A stretch of DNA of 64,000 nt from Caulobacterales bacterium (GTDB lineage Bacteria; Pseudomonadota; Alphaproteobacteria; Caulobacterales; Caulobacteraceae): assembly GCA_017302105.1 (NCBI GenBank), contig JAFLCS010000001.1:186001-250000 (forward strand). The letters run 5' to 3'. A program made the position numbers and the translations under genes. The notes under the pieces are model-generated. The model searched no databases. It was not told the DNA's origin and saw nothing but the letters and a program-made list of their open reading frames with translations. Positions within the stretch are counted from its first letter, which is position 1. Every line of letters starts with the position of its first letter. Shown in pieces: positions 1 through 8,137 of the stretch.

Positions 1-1698
1 GACGATCTCGGCGAAGGCGGCGATGGTGGCCGGATCGGCTGCGTCTCGCTTCTGGGCGAAATCGGACAGGACCAGGTGATGCTGCACCAGCCAGGCGACC
101 AGCTCGGCGCGCGATTTGCTCAGGCCCAGCCGCTCACAGGCGCGCCGGGCGGCGATGGCCCCGTCCTCCAGCTGGCCGCGCGAGCCGCCCTTGCCGACGT
201 CGTGCAGCAGCAAGGCCAGATACAGCGCCTCACGGTCGTCGATCAGCGGGAAGACCGAATGCGACAGGGGATGATCGTCCTTGAGCGCGCCGGTCTCGAT
301 ATCCTTCAGAATGCCGATGGCCTGCAGCGTGTGCTCGTCGACCGTATAGGCGTGATAGCGGTTGAACTGGGTCTGGCCGACGACGCGCGCGAACTCGGGC
401 AGGAACCGGCCTAGCAGCCCGGCCTCGTTCATCAGGCTGAGCGTCCGATAGGGGCGGCGGCCCTGCGCCAGGGTGTCCAGAAAGGCCCGGGTCGCCTCCG
501 GGTCGCGGCGCAGCGCCGGGGTGATCCTCTCCAGCGACCGGGCGACCGCCCCGAAGGCGTCCGGGTGCAGGTCCAGCCCCAGCCGGTCGGCTTCGCGGAA
601 CAGCTCGAACATCCTGACCGGATGCTCGGACAGCGCCGCCGCCTCGGTCACGGTCAGGCGCCCGGCCTCTTCGACCACGCCCTCGATGCGCGATTTGCGC
701 CGTCGTCCCGGCAGCGGCAGGAAGCGGACCAGCCCGCCGGCCTGTTTGGCGTGCAGCGCCTCCAGCTTGGCCGACATGGCCCGGGTCAAGGCCCCGACAT
801 CGCGGGCAATGACGAAATAGCGGCGCATGAAGCGTTCGACCGCTGGCTCGTCGCCGCGCCCGGCCCAGCCCATCAGCTTGGCGATCTCGGGCTGATATTC
901 GAAGGCCAGCTTCTCCTGGGCGCGCCCGGCGAGACGATGCAGATGGATCCGCACCGCCCACAGGAAGTCGAAGGCCTGGACCGCCAGCCGCTGCTCCTTG
1001 GACGTCAGAAGCCCCTCCAGCGCGGCGCGGCCCATGTCGCTTTCGGGTGCCAGCGAGCGGGCGATCCAGAACAGGGAGTTGAGGTCCCTGAGACCGCCCT
1101 TGCCGTCCTTGACGTTGGGCTCGACCTGATAGCGCACCGCTCCGGCCTTGGCGTGGCGGGTGTCGCGCTCGTCCAGCTTGGCGGTGATGAAGGGGCGCGG
1201 ATCGCCGCGCTTCACCGTCTGGCGAAAGCGGCGCAGGAAGGTCTCGGCCAGCTTGGCGTCGCCGGCCAGATAGCGCGCCTCCAGAAGCGTGGTGCGCACC
1301 GTCATGTCCTGACGCGCCAGCTTGAAGGCCTCGGCCTGGGTGCGGACCGACCAGCCGATCTTGAAGCCGAGGTCCCACAGCCCGTGCAGCACCGTCTCGA
1401 CCAGGGCCTCGACCTCCGGGGCCGCCTTGGCCGGACGCAGCACCATCAGATCCAGATCCGAATAGGGCGCCAGCACGCTGCGGCCATAGCCGCCGACGGC
1501 CAGCAGACTCAGCCGATGGGGGCCGACCGCATCGCCCCCGGCCTGGGCCCACAGGGCCGTGACCGCCTGATCCGCCGCCGCCGCATAGAGCCGAGCCGCC
1601 TCCACCCCCTTCAGCCCCGTATCCAGCCTCTGTCCTGCCCGCTCGCGCGCTGCCTCCAGTTCGGCACAGATCGCGGTGAGGATGGCGGGGTCGGTCAC
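1..1698 (-). CDS. glnD: [Protein-PII] uridylyltransferase GlnD (C-terminus cut by window edge)
   Basis: Bifunctional uridylyltransferase/uridylyl-removing enzyme that modifies PII proteins in response to glutamine. The first 566 codons are present and the frame stays open to the window edge; the family is usually about 900 residues, so the distal HD part and ACT domains lie outside. A nucleotidyltransferase signature is visible near residues 69-83 (GGYGRS followed by SDLD), and the HD-domain motif HDVGKG is near residue 498. The start is GTG, overlapping the mutS stop by four bases (GTGA), so the two genes are probably translationally coupled. Family assignment is firm; activity is inferred from conserved motifs. 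Confidence 0.93.
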   Translation of the reverse strand, partial: MTDPAILTAICAELEAARERAGQRLDTGLKGVEAARLYAAAADQAVTALWAQAGGDAVGPHRLSLLAVGGYGRSVLAPYSDLDLMVLRPAKAAPEVEALVETVLHGLWDLGFKIGWSVRTQAEAFKLARQDMTVRTTLLEARYLAGDAKLAETFLRRFRQTVKRGDPRPFITAKLDERDTRHAKAGAVRYQVEPNVKDGKGGLRDLNSLFWIARSLAPESDMGRAALEGLLTSKEQRLAVQAFDFLWAVRIHLHRLAGRAQEKLAFEYQPEIAKLMGWAGRGDEPAVERFMRRYFVIARDVGALTRAMSAKLEALHAKQAGGLVRFLPLPGRRRKSRIEGVVEEAGRLTVTEAAALSEHPVRMFELFREADRLGLDLHPDAFGAVARSLERITPALRRDPEATRAFLDTLAQGRRPYRTLSLMNEAGLLGRFLPEFARVVGQTQFNRYHAYTVDEHTLQAIGILKDIETGALKDDHPLSHSVFPLIDDREALYLALLLHDVGKGGSRGQLEDGAIAARRACERLGLSKSRAELVAWLVQHHLVLSDFAQKRDAADPATIAAFAEIV

Positions 1699-4370
1699 GA
1701 CCGCGCTACGCCCTTCAACCGATAAAGCCAGTCGAGCGCCTCGCGCGGGGTCAGGTCGTCGGGTTCGACCTCGTCAAGCAGGGCCTCGAGCGGCGAGGGC
1801 CGGGGCGGTTCGGCCTGCTGAACGCTGACGGCGAACAGCGGCAGATCGTCCAGGCGCGCGGGTGGGGCTTCCTGGCCCTCGAGCCGTTCCAGGACGGCGC
1901 GAGCGCGGGCCACGACCGGCGCAGGCACCCCGGCCAGCTTGGCCACCTGGACGCCGTAGGAACGGTCCGCCGCCCCCGGCCCGGCCTCGTGCAGGAAAAC
2001 CAGCTCACCGTTCCACTCCTTGGCCCGCATCGACAGATTGCCCAGATGCTCCAACCGCTCCTCCAGGCGCGCCAGCTCATGATAGTGGGTAGCGAACAAG
2101 GTCCGGCAGCGGGCCTGGTCGTGCAGATATTCGGCGCAGGCCCAAGCGATGGCCAGGCCGTCATAGGTGGCCGTGCCGCGCCCGATCTCGTCCAGCACCA
2201 CCAGCGAGCGATCGGTCGCCTGGGTCAGGATGGCGGCGGTCTCGACCATCTCGGTCATGAAGGTGGAGCGACCGCGCGACAGATCATCCCCGGCCCCGAC
2301 TCTGGAGAACAGCCGGTCGACCACGCCCAGCCGCATCGACGCGGCCGGCACGAAACAGCCCGACTGGGCCAGCACAGCCAAGAGGGCGTTCTGGCGCAGG
2401 AAGGTCGATTTGCCGGCCATGTTCGGGCCGGTGACGATCATCAGACGCTTGGATGCCTCGCCCGCGCCGTCCAGCGAGCAGGCGTTGGGGGTGAAGGGCT
2501 CGCCGGCCAGGGTGACCGCCGCCTCCACCACCGGGTGCCGCCCGGCCTGGACCTCAAAGACGGCGGAGCGATCAATCACCGGGCGGACGCAGCGCGCCTC
2601 TTCGGCCCACTCCGCCAAGGCCGCCGCCACATCCAGTTCAGCCAGCGCCTCAGCCTTGGCGCGCAAGGGCTCAGCCAGATTGACAGCCTGCTGTCTAAGA
2701 CCGTCGAAGATCTCGATTTCCATGGCCAGGGCGCGGTCGCCGGCCCGGGCGATCTTGGCGTCCAGCTCGGCCAGCTCGACCGTGGTGAAGCGCACCTGAT
2801 TGGCCAGGGTCTGGCGATGGATGAAGCCGCTTTCGGGGCCTTGGCGGATCAGGTCCTCGGCGTGTTTCGGCGCGATTTCAAGGAAATAACCCAGAACCGC
2901 ATTGTGTTTGGCGCGAAATGGCAGCCCGCTGTCGATCTGATACCTGGCTTCGAGGTCGGCGATGACCTTGCGTGAATCGTCGCGCAGGGCTCGGGCCGCA
3001 TCCAGGTCGTCCGACCAGCTCTTGGCGACAAAGCCGCCGTCGCGGGCCAGATGCCCCGGCTGTTCGATCAGGGCGCGCTCCAGGTCCCCCGCCAGGGCCG
3101 CAATGGCCGCATCCGGCGACAAGGCGTCCAGCGCCTGGCGGATCTCGGCGGGGCGTTCGCTCAGCGGATCATCGTCGCCGGCCAGCTGGACCTGCACCGA
3201 GGCGGCGCGGGCCAGGCCGTCACGCAGCGCCGCCAGATCGCGCGGTCCGCCGCGTCCCAGCGCCAGCCGCGACAAGGCCCGGGCCAGATCCGGCGCGCCC
3301 TTGAGCGCCGCGCGCAGAGCCCGACGATGATCGCGCCGCTCGACCAGCCAGCCGACGGCGTCCAGCCGCGCCTCGATGGCGGCGGGATCCGACAGGGGCC
3401 GGCTGATCCGTTCGGTCAGACGCCGCGCGCCCGGGGCCGTCACCGTCCGATCGACCGCGGCGATCAGCGAGCCTTCACGCGCGCCGGTCTGGGTGCGATC
3501 GATCTCCAGCGACAGGCGGGTCGCCTGGTCAATCGCCATGAAGCCGGCCTCGGCCAACCGGCGCGGGGCCTTCAGAGCCGGCAGCCTTCCGGCCTGAGTC
3601 GTTTCGATATAGGCCGCGATCAGGCCCAGGGCCGCGATCTCGGCGGGCTCGAAATCGCCGAAGCCGTCCAGGGTCGCGGCTCCGTACAGCCGTTCGACCC
3701 GATCACGCGCCGCGCCGGGTTCGGCCAGGGCCTGGGCCATCGGCTGGACCACGCCGCCGGACGCCTTCAGTGCCGCCGCCACCACCTCGTCTGCAAACAG
3801 GCGGTCTCCCGCCAGGGTCTCGGACGGACGCACCGCCGCCAGCACCGCCCCCAGCTGGTCTCGCGCGCAGGGCAGGCTCTCGACCTCGCCGGTCGATAGC
3901 TCCACCGTCGCCAGGGCGGCCCGGTCGCCGCGCACCGCCACCGCCGCCAGCCGGTTAGCCCGGCCCGCCTCCAGAAGGCTGTCTTCGGTCAAGGTGCCGG
4001 GCGTGACGACCCGCACCACGTCGCGGCGCACGACGGCCTTGGAGCCACGCTTCTTGGCCTCGGCGGGGTCTTCCATCTGCTCGCAGACGGCGACCTTGAA
4101 CCCGGCCCGGATCAGCCGCGCCAGATAGCCGTCCATGGCGTGCACCGGCACCCCGGCCATCGGGATGTCGCCGCCCTGATGCTTGCCGCGCCGGGTCAGG
4201 GTGATGCCCAGTACGCCCGCTGCGGTCTCGGCGTCCTCGAAGAACAGTTCGTAGAAATCGCCCATGCGGAAGAACAACAGGGCGTCCGGCTGGCGCGCCT
4301 TGGCGGCCAGATACTGGGCCATCATCGGGCTGGCGTCGGCCGGGACAGGCGGGGGCGAGGGGGCGTTCAT
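1695..4370 (-). CDS. mutS: DNA mismatch repair protein MutS
   Basis: Mismatch-recognition ATPase of 891 residues, a normal length for MutS1. The N-terminal mismatch-binding domain carries the FYELF signature (Phe-Tyr-Glu) near residue 38. The C-terminal ABC-type ATPase has the Walker A motif GPNMAGKST, the Walker B region VVLDEIGRGT and the downstream ATHYHEL. It acts with MutL on replication errors in the cytoplasm. It lies directly upstream of glnD on the minus strand with a GTGA overlap. The start codon ATG at 4370 precedes MNAPSPPPVPADASPMMAQY, the usual form of alphaproteobacterial MutS. Confidence 0.97.
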   Translation of the reverse strand: MNAPSPPPVPADASPMMAQYLAAKARQPDALLFFRMGDFYELFFEDAETAAGVLGITLTRRGKHQGGDIPMAGVPVHAMDGYLARLIRAGFKVAVCEQMEDPAEAKKRGSKAVVRRDVVRVVTPGTLTEDSLLEAGRANRLAAVAVRGDRAALATVELSTGEVESLPCARDQLGAVLAAVRPSETLAGDRLFADEVVAAALKASGGVVQPMAQALAEPGAARDRVERLYGAATLDGFGDFEPAEIAALGLIAAYIETTQAGRLPALKAPRRLAEAGFMAIDQATRLSLEIDRTQTGAREGSLIAAVDRTVTAPGARRLTERISRPLSDPAAIEARLDAVGWLVERRDHRRALRAALKGAPDLARALSRLALGRGGPRDLAALRDGLARAASVQVQLAGDDDPLSERPAEIRQALDALSPDAAIAALAGDLERALIEQPGHLARDGGFVAKSWSDDLDAARALRDDSRKVIADLEARYQIDSGLPFRAKHNAVLGYFLEIAPKHAEDLIRQGPESGFIHRQTLANQVRFTTVELAELDAKIARAGDRALAMEIEIFDGLRQQAVNLAEPLRAKAEALAELDVAAALAEWAEEARCVRPVIDRSAVFEVQAGRHPVVEAAVTLAGEPFTPNACSLDGAGEASKRLMIVTGPNMAGKSTFLRQNALLAVLAQSGCFVPAASMRLGVVDRLFSRVGAGDDLSRGRSTFMTEMVETAAILTQATDRSLVVLDEIGRGTATYDGLAIAWACAEYLHDQARCRTLFATHYHELARLEERLEHLGNLSMRAKEWNGELVFLHEAGPGAADRSYGVQVAKLAGVPAPVVARARAVLERLEGQEAPPARLDDLPLFAVSVQQAEPPRPSPLEALLDEVEPDDLTPREALDWLYRLKGVARS

Positions 4371-4490
4371 GAGACGGCCGGCAAGGTGGCCGATCAGGGC
4401 GCGCGGCTCAAGCGATTCCGGGCTGACGCCGGGCCGAAGCCGGGCCTATGGTGGATCGATCCACAGGGATGTCGGGCGCGGGAGCAGACC

Positions 4491-5222
4491 ATGGGCGGAT
4501 TTTCCGGTTTCACGCCTGAGGGCCTGGCGTTCCTGACCGGCCTGGCGGCCCACAACGACCGCGACTGGTTCACCGCCAATCGCTTTGTCTATGACGAACA
4601 GCTCAAGCCGGGCCTGGCCGCGCTGATCGCGGCGACCTCCGAGGCCATGGCGGCGCGCGGCCTGCCGCTAGCGGGCGACCCCAAGTCCAGCCAGTTTCGC
4701 ATTCACCGCGACACGCGCTTTTCCAGGGACAAGCGACCCTACAAGACCCATGTCTCGGGCACCCTGACCCGCGACGGCCAGCGGATGAGCCCGGGGATGG
4801 TCTATATCCATATCGAGCCAGAGCCCACCGGCGGGATCGGCCCCCTGGCCTTGCCGGACGAGCCGCACGGCCATGGGCCGTTCGTCGCCGCCGGCTTCTA
4901 TCTGGATGAGCGCGCCGACATCGATGCGATCCGCGCCGGTCTGGTTCGCGATCCGGCCGGATGGGTCAGGGTCGAGACGGCGCTGGCGGCGGCGGGTTTG
5001 CGGCTCGACCCCGGCGCGCCGGTCAAGCGGATGCCCAAGGGCTTCGAAGACCAGGCCGGCGGGCCGCTGGAGGCTGCGATCAAACGCACGCGCTGGATCG
5101 TCTCGCGGCCCCTGACCCAGGCCGAGGTCCTCTCGCCCGACCTACCAGATGTCATCGCCGACTTCACCGCCCGGACGCGGCCCCTGCTCGCCTTCGGCTG
5201 GGCGGCGCTGGACCGGACCTGA
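4491..5222 (+). CDS. DUF2461 (TIGR02453) family protein
   Basis: A 243-residue protein of the DUF2461 family, whose biochemical role is not known. Recognisable features are the N-terminal FSGFTPEGLAFLTGLAAHND, the central SSQFRIHRDTRFSRDKRPYK, and GMVYIHIEPE. The chosen start is ATG 4491. The frame stays open upstream into the mutS antisense region, but those residues do not resemble the family. It stands alone, divergent from mutS (120 bases) and convergent with arsH (7-base gap). A weak promoter-like pair, CTGACGC then CCTATGGT, lies at 4433-4452. Confidence 0.85.
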   Translation: MGGFSGFTPEGLAFLTGLAAHNDRDWFTANRFVYDEQLKPGLAALIAATSEAMAARGLPLAGDPKSSQFRIHRDTRFSRDKRPYKTHVSGTLTRDGQRMSPGMVYIHIEPEPTGGIGPLALPDEPHGHGPFVAAGFYLDERADIDAIRAGLVRDPAGWVRVETALAAAGLRLDPGAPVKRMPKGFEDQAGGPLEAAIKRTRWIVSRPLTQAEVLSPDLPDVIADFTARTRPLLAFGWAALDRT

Positions 5223-5229
5223 ACGCGCG

Positions 5230-5976
5230 TCAGCTCGCCGGGGCGGCGATGCCGGACAGATCAACGGGATCCTCCGACCCCAGCCCCTTGACCTTGCGCT
5301 CTGAATAGCGGTCGACCAGAGCCTCGGTATGGGGCCGGGTCAGGATTGTGAATCTCACCAGTTCCTCCATGACGTCGACAATTCGATCGTAGAAGGCCGA
5401 CGGCCGCATCCGGTCGTTAACGTCAAACTCCTGCCATGCCTTGGCGACGCTGGATTGATTGGGGATGGTGACCATCCTCATCCAGCGACCGAGCAGGCGC
5501 AGCGTGTTCACCGCATTGAAGCTCTGGGAGCCGCCGGACACCTGCATTACCGCCAGAGTGCGGCCCTGGGTCGGTCGCACGGCCCCCAGGCTGAGCGGGA
5601 GGTGATCGATCTGTAGCTTCATGACGCCGGTGATCTGACCGTGGCGTTCGGGGCTGCACCAGACCATGCCCTGAGACCACAAGGCGTGCGCGCGTAGTTC
5701 CCGGACTGCCGGATGGTCATCGTCGCCGGGGGAGCCGGGAAGCGGCAGATCAGAGGGATCAAAGATCCGGATTTCGCACCCCATCAGCAGAAGCAGGCGG
5801 GCGGCCTCCTCGACGCACAGCCGCGAATAGGCCCGCGCGCGCACGGATCCGTACAACAGAAGGATACGAGGCGGCGTTTCACTCGGTCCCAGATCGATAC
5901 CGGGACGCCGATGCAGATAGGCTGGGTCCAACGCCGGTAAGTGGTCCGGGTCCGAAAGGTGTCGAAGGCGATTCAT
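5230..5976 (-). CDS. arsH: ArsH-type NADPH-dependent FMN reductase
   Basis: Flavoprotein of about 248 residues in the ArsH family; characterised members are NADPH:FMN oxidoreductases, some oxidising methylated trivalent arsenicals. The flavodoxin-like FMN site is visible as [14 protein letters not shown] near residue 45, and the family motif [12 protein letters not shown] follows. The start is placed at ATG 5976 ([11 protein letters not shown]); the longer frame from 6018 would add 14 unconserved residues. It lies 89 bases downstream of an ArsR repressor on the same strand, so the two are probably one operon. No arsenite pump or arsenate reductase is in the window. Confidence 0.9.
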   Translation of the reverse strand: MNRLRHLSDPDHLPALDPAYLHRRPGIDLGPSETPPRILLLYGSVRARAYSRLCVEEAARLLLLMGCEIRIFDPSDLPLPGSPGDDDHPAVRELRAHALWSQGMVWCSPERHGQITGVMKLQIDHLPLSLGAVRPTQGRTLAVMQVSGGSQSFNAVNTLRLLGRWMRMVTIPNQSSVAKAWQEFDVNDRMRPSAFYDRIVDVMEELVRFTILTRPHTEALVDRYSERKVKGLGSEDPVDLSGIAAPAS

Positions 5977-6065
5977 GCCGGCTCCACTATGTGTTGGGAT
6001 GCTGCGCCCACCGCGCAACGCTTTTTGGACGTCCGATCATCCCGGCCATGGAAAGGGTCACAGCG

Positions 6066-6401
6066 CTATGCACAGCAGGAGACGAGCGATGCGAAGAGCT
6101 TCGCGCTGCGGTCTGCCGGCGCACCGCAACAGTCGGCGACCAGAAAGACCACGAGCTCCCGTACACGCTCCAGGTTCGGCCGGAACCATATCTCTCGCCC
6201 TCGGCGCTCGGATCGGATCAGGCCGGTCTGAGCCAGAAGCCGCAAATGCGTCGACATGGTGCTGGCGGGCCGACCCAACGCTGCGGCGATGTCACCGGCC
6301 TTCAGGCCTTCTGGCGCGTGCCGGATCAACAATCTCAGCACGTCCAGCCGCCGACCATGGCCCAGGGTGAAGAAACACTCGATAGCGATCGTCGAATCCA
6401 T
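6066..6401 (-). CDS. arsR: ArsR/SmtB-family metalloregulator
   Basis: A 111-residue winged-helix repressor of the ArsR family. The recognition helix region reads ALGRPASTMSTHLRLLAQTG near residues 42-61, followed by the beta wing. A cysteine pair, DCCG, lies near residue 91 and another pair, SCC, at the C-terminus; these are plausible As(III) ligands, whereas the classical helix motif ELCVCDL is absent. It precedes arsH on the same strand and probably represses that operon. The start codon lies immediately next to an operator-like palindrome with no visible Shine-Dalgarno sequence. Confidence 0.85.
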   Translation of the reverse strand: MDSTIAIECFFTLGHGRRLDVLRLLIRHAPEGLKAGDIAAALGRPASTMSTHLRLLAQTGLIRSERRGREIWFRPNLERVRELVVFLVADCCGAPADRSAKLFASLVSCCA

Positions 6402-6436
6402 ATTTCGATATTTCTAGTATTCTCGAATTATTTCAA
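6402..6436 (-). promoter_or_regulatory. Candidate arsR promoter/operator
   Basis: A 22-base imperfect palindrome at 6405-6426 is centred on CTAG with outer arms TCGA/TCGA; 16 of 22 positions are self-complementary. On the minus strand TTGAAA (6436-6431) and AAATAT (6413-6408) are spaced 17 bases, which puts the start of transcription close to the arsR ATG. This suggests a leaderless transcript with an operator over the promoter. Confidence 0.5.
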
Positions 6437-6463
6437 GCCCCAGCGTTGCGACACCGGAGGGGC

Positions 6464-6490
6464 TTGACGGAACAGGGTTGTTCGTATTTT
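6464..6490 (+). promoter_or_regulatory. Candidate promoter of the YifB gene
   Basis: TTGACGG at 6464-6470 matches the Caulobacter -35 consensus TTGACGS exactly. TATTTT at 6485-6490 is a possible -10. A Shine-Dalgarno GGGAGGGG lies just before the ATG at 6525. Confidence 0.5.
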
Positions 6491-6524
6491 GTTCTTGCAA
6501 CCTGTCGGCAGTTGGGAGGGGCGA

Positions 6525-8096
6525 ATGTTCGCCAAGGTTGTCACCGTGGCGTTCGAAGGGGTCGAGGCCCGGCGCGTCGATGTCGAGGTGACGTCCACCC
6601 ATGGGATGCAAGGCAGTTTTCAGGTCGTGGGCCTGGGCGACAAGGCGGTGGCCGAAAGCCGCGAGCGGGTGCGCGGGGCTCTGGCCGGGATCGGCCTGGC
6701 CTTTCCGGCGCGGCGGGTGGTGGCCAATCTGGCCCCCGCCGACCTGCCCAAGGAAGGCAGTCATTTCGACCTGCCGATCGCCCTGGCGCTGTTGGGGTCG
6801 ATGGGCATATTGCCGCTGGATGCGCTGGACGGCTGGGCCGCTATCGGGGAATTGGGGCTGGACGGTCGGATCGCGCCGGTGGCCGGGGCCTTGCCGGCAG
6901 CGGTGGCCGCCGCCTCGATGGACCTGGGCCTGATCTGCCCGGAGGCCAATGGCCCCGAAGCCGCCTGGGCCGGCGACCTGGCCATACTGGCCCCGCGCTC
7001 GCTGATCGCTGTGGTCAATCATTTTCGCGGAACCCAGGTGATGAGCCGGCCGGAACCCGGACCGGCATTGGCGGGCGAAGGCGTGCCGGATCTGAAGGAG
7101 GTCAAGGGCCAGGATTTGGCCAAGCGGGCCCTGGAGGTCGCCGCCGCCGGGGGGCACAATCTGATGCTCGTCGGCCCTCCGGGATCGGGCAAGTCGATGT
7201 TGGCGGCCCGCCTGCCCGGATTGTTGCCACCGCTGACCCCGCCAGAACTTCTGGAAACTTCAATGGTCTGGTCCCTGGCGGGGATGATCGCGCGTGGAGC
7301 CCTGACCCAGGCACGGCCCTTCCGCAGCCCGCATCACTCGGCCTCGATGGCGGCGCTGACCGGCGGCGGGCTGAAAGCCAAGCCGGGCGAAGTGTCGCTG
7401 GCCCATAACGGCGTGCTGTTCCTGGACGAACTGCCCGAGTTCAGCCCCCAGGCGCTGGATTCGCTCAGAACGCCACTGGAGACGGGCGAGGTCACGGTGG
7501 CGCGCGCCAACGCCCATGTCCGCTATCCGGCCCGATTCCAGCTGGTGGCGGCGATGAACCCCTGTCGCTGCGGCCTGGGTGGGGCCGGCAAGGGAGCCTG
7601 CGGCAAGGCCCCGCGCTGTCAGAAGGACTATCAGGGCCGGCTGTCCGGCCCCCTGCTCGACCGCATCGATCTTCAGGTCGAGGCCCCCGCCGTCACCGCC
7701 GCCGACATGGCCCTGCCGCCGCCGGTAGAGGGCACGGCCGAGGCCGCCACCCGCGTCGCCCAGGCCCGAGATCTGGCCGCCCAACGGGCACGGGCATTGG
7801 GCCTGTCCGCTGACCAGGCCCTGAATGGGCGCGCTTCGGGTGAGACTCTGGACAGGATCGCCGCCCCCGATCAGGCCGGACGCGACCTTCTGATCCGGGC
7901 GGGCGAGGCCGGCGGCCTGACCGCGCGTGGCTGGACCCGGACTCTGCGCCTGGCCCGCACCATCGCAGATCTCGAAGGGGCCGACGGTGTCCTTCGCCGT
8001 CATATCGCCGAAGCCCTCGCCTATCGCAGGCCGGCCCATGACCTCGCCACGCCGGCCTTCTGCGTCGCCCCGCCGCTCGCCTTGAGCGACCGTTAA
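6525..8096 (+). CDS. YifB/ComM-family Mg-chelatase-like AAA ATPase
   Basis: A 523-residue AAA+ ATPase of the YifB/ComM family. Characterised ComM proteins are helicases that promote branch migration during natural transformation; the role here is not established. It has an N-terminal Lon-like domain (VEVTSTHGMQGSFQVVGL), the Walker A motif GPPGSGKSM near residue 220, LFLDELPEF as Walker B, a cysteine-bearing CRCG loop, and a C-terminal chelatase-like helical domain ending in EALAYR. The start is ATG 6525 (MFAKVVTVAF) with a good Shine-Dalgarno; a frame start at 6489 adds an unconserved extension. Confidence 0.93.
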   Translation: MFAKVVTVAFEGVEARRVDVEVTSTHGMQGSFQVVGLGDKAVAESRERVRGALAGIGLAFPARRVVANLAPADLPKEGSHFDLPIALALLGSMGILPLDALDGWAAIGELGLDGRIAPVAGALPAAVAAASMDLGLICPEANGPEAAWAGDLAILAPRSLIAVVNHFRGTQVMSRPEPGPALAGEGVPDLKEVKGQDLAKRALEVAAAGGHNLMLVGPPGSGKSMLAARLPGLLPPLTPPELLETSMVWSLAGMIARGALTQARPFRSPHHSASMAALTGGGLKAKPGEVSLAHNGVLFLDELPEFSPQALDSLRTPLETGEVTVARANAHVRYPARFQLVAAMNPCRCGLGGAGKGACGKAPRCQKDYQGRLSGPLLDRIDLQVEAPAVTAADMALPPPVEGTAEAATRVAQARDLAAQRARALGLSADQALNGRASGETLDRIAAPDQAGRDLLIRAGEAGGLTARGWTRTLRLARTIADLEGADGVLRRHIAEALAYRRPAHDLATPAFCVAPPLALSDR

Positions 8097-8137
8097 TCCC
8101 GTCCGTGCATCATCGTCTTTCCGGTTCGGGAAGCGAT

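Noticed and set aside
230-1552. A 440-codon minus-strand frame
   Set aside because: Arg/Gly/Ala-rich shadow of the true glnD frame, which runs on the same strand in another phase.
4140-4490. N-terminal extension of the DUF2461 frame
   Set aside because: It overlaps mutS on the other strand and does not resemble the family; the ATG at 4491 fits.
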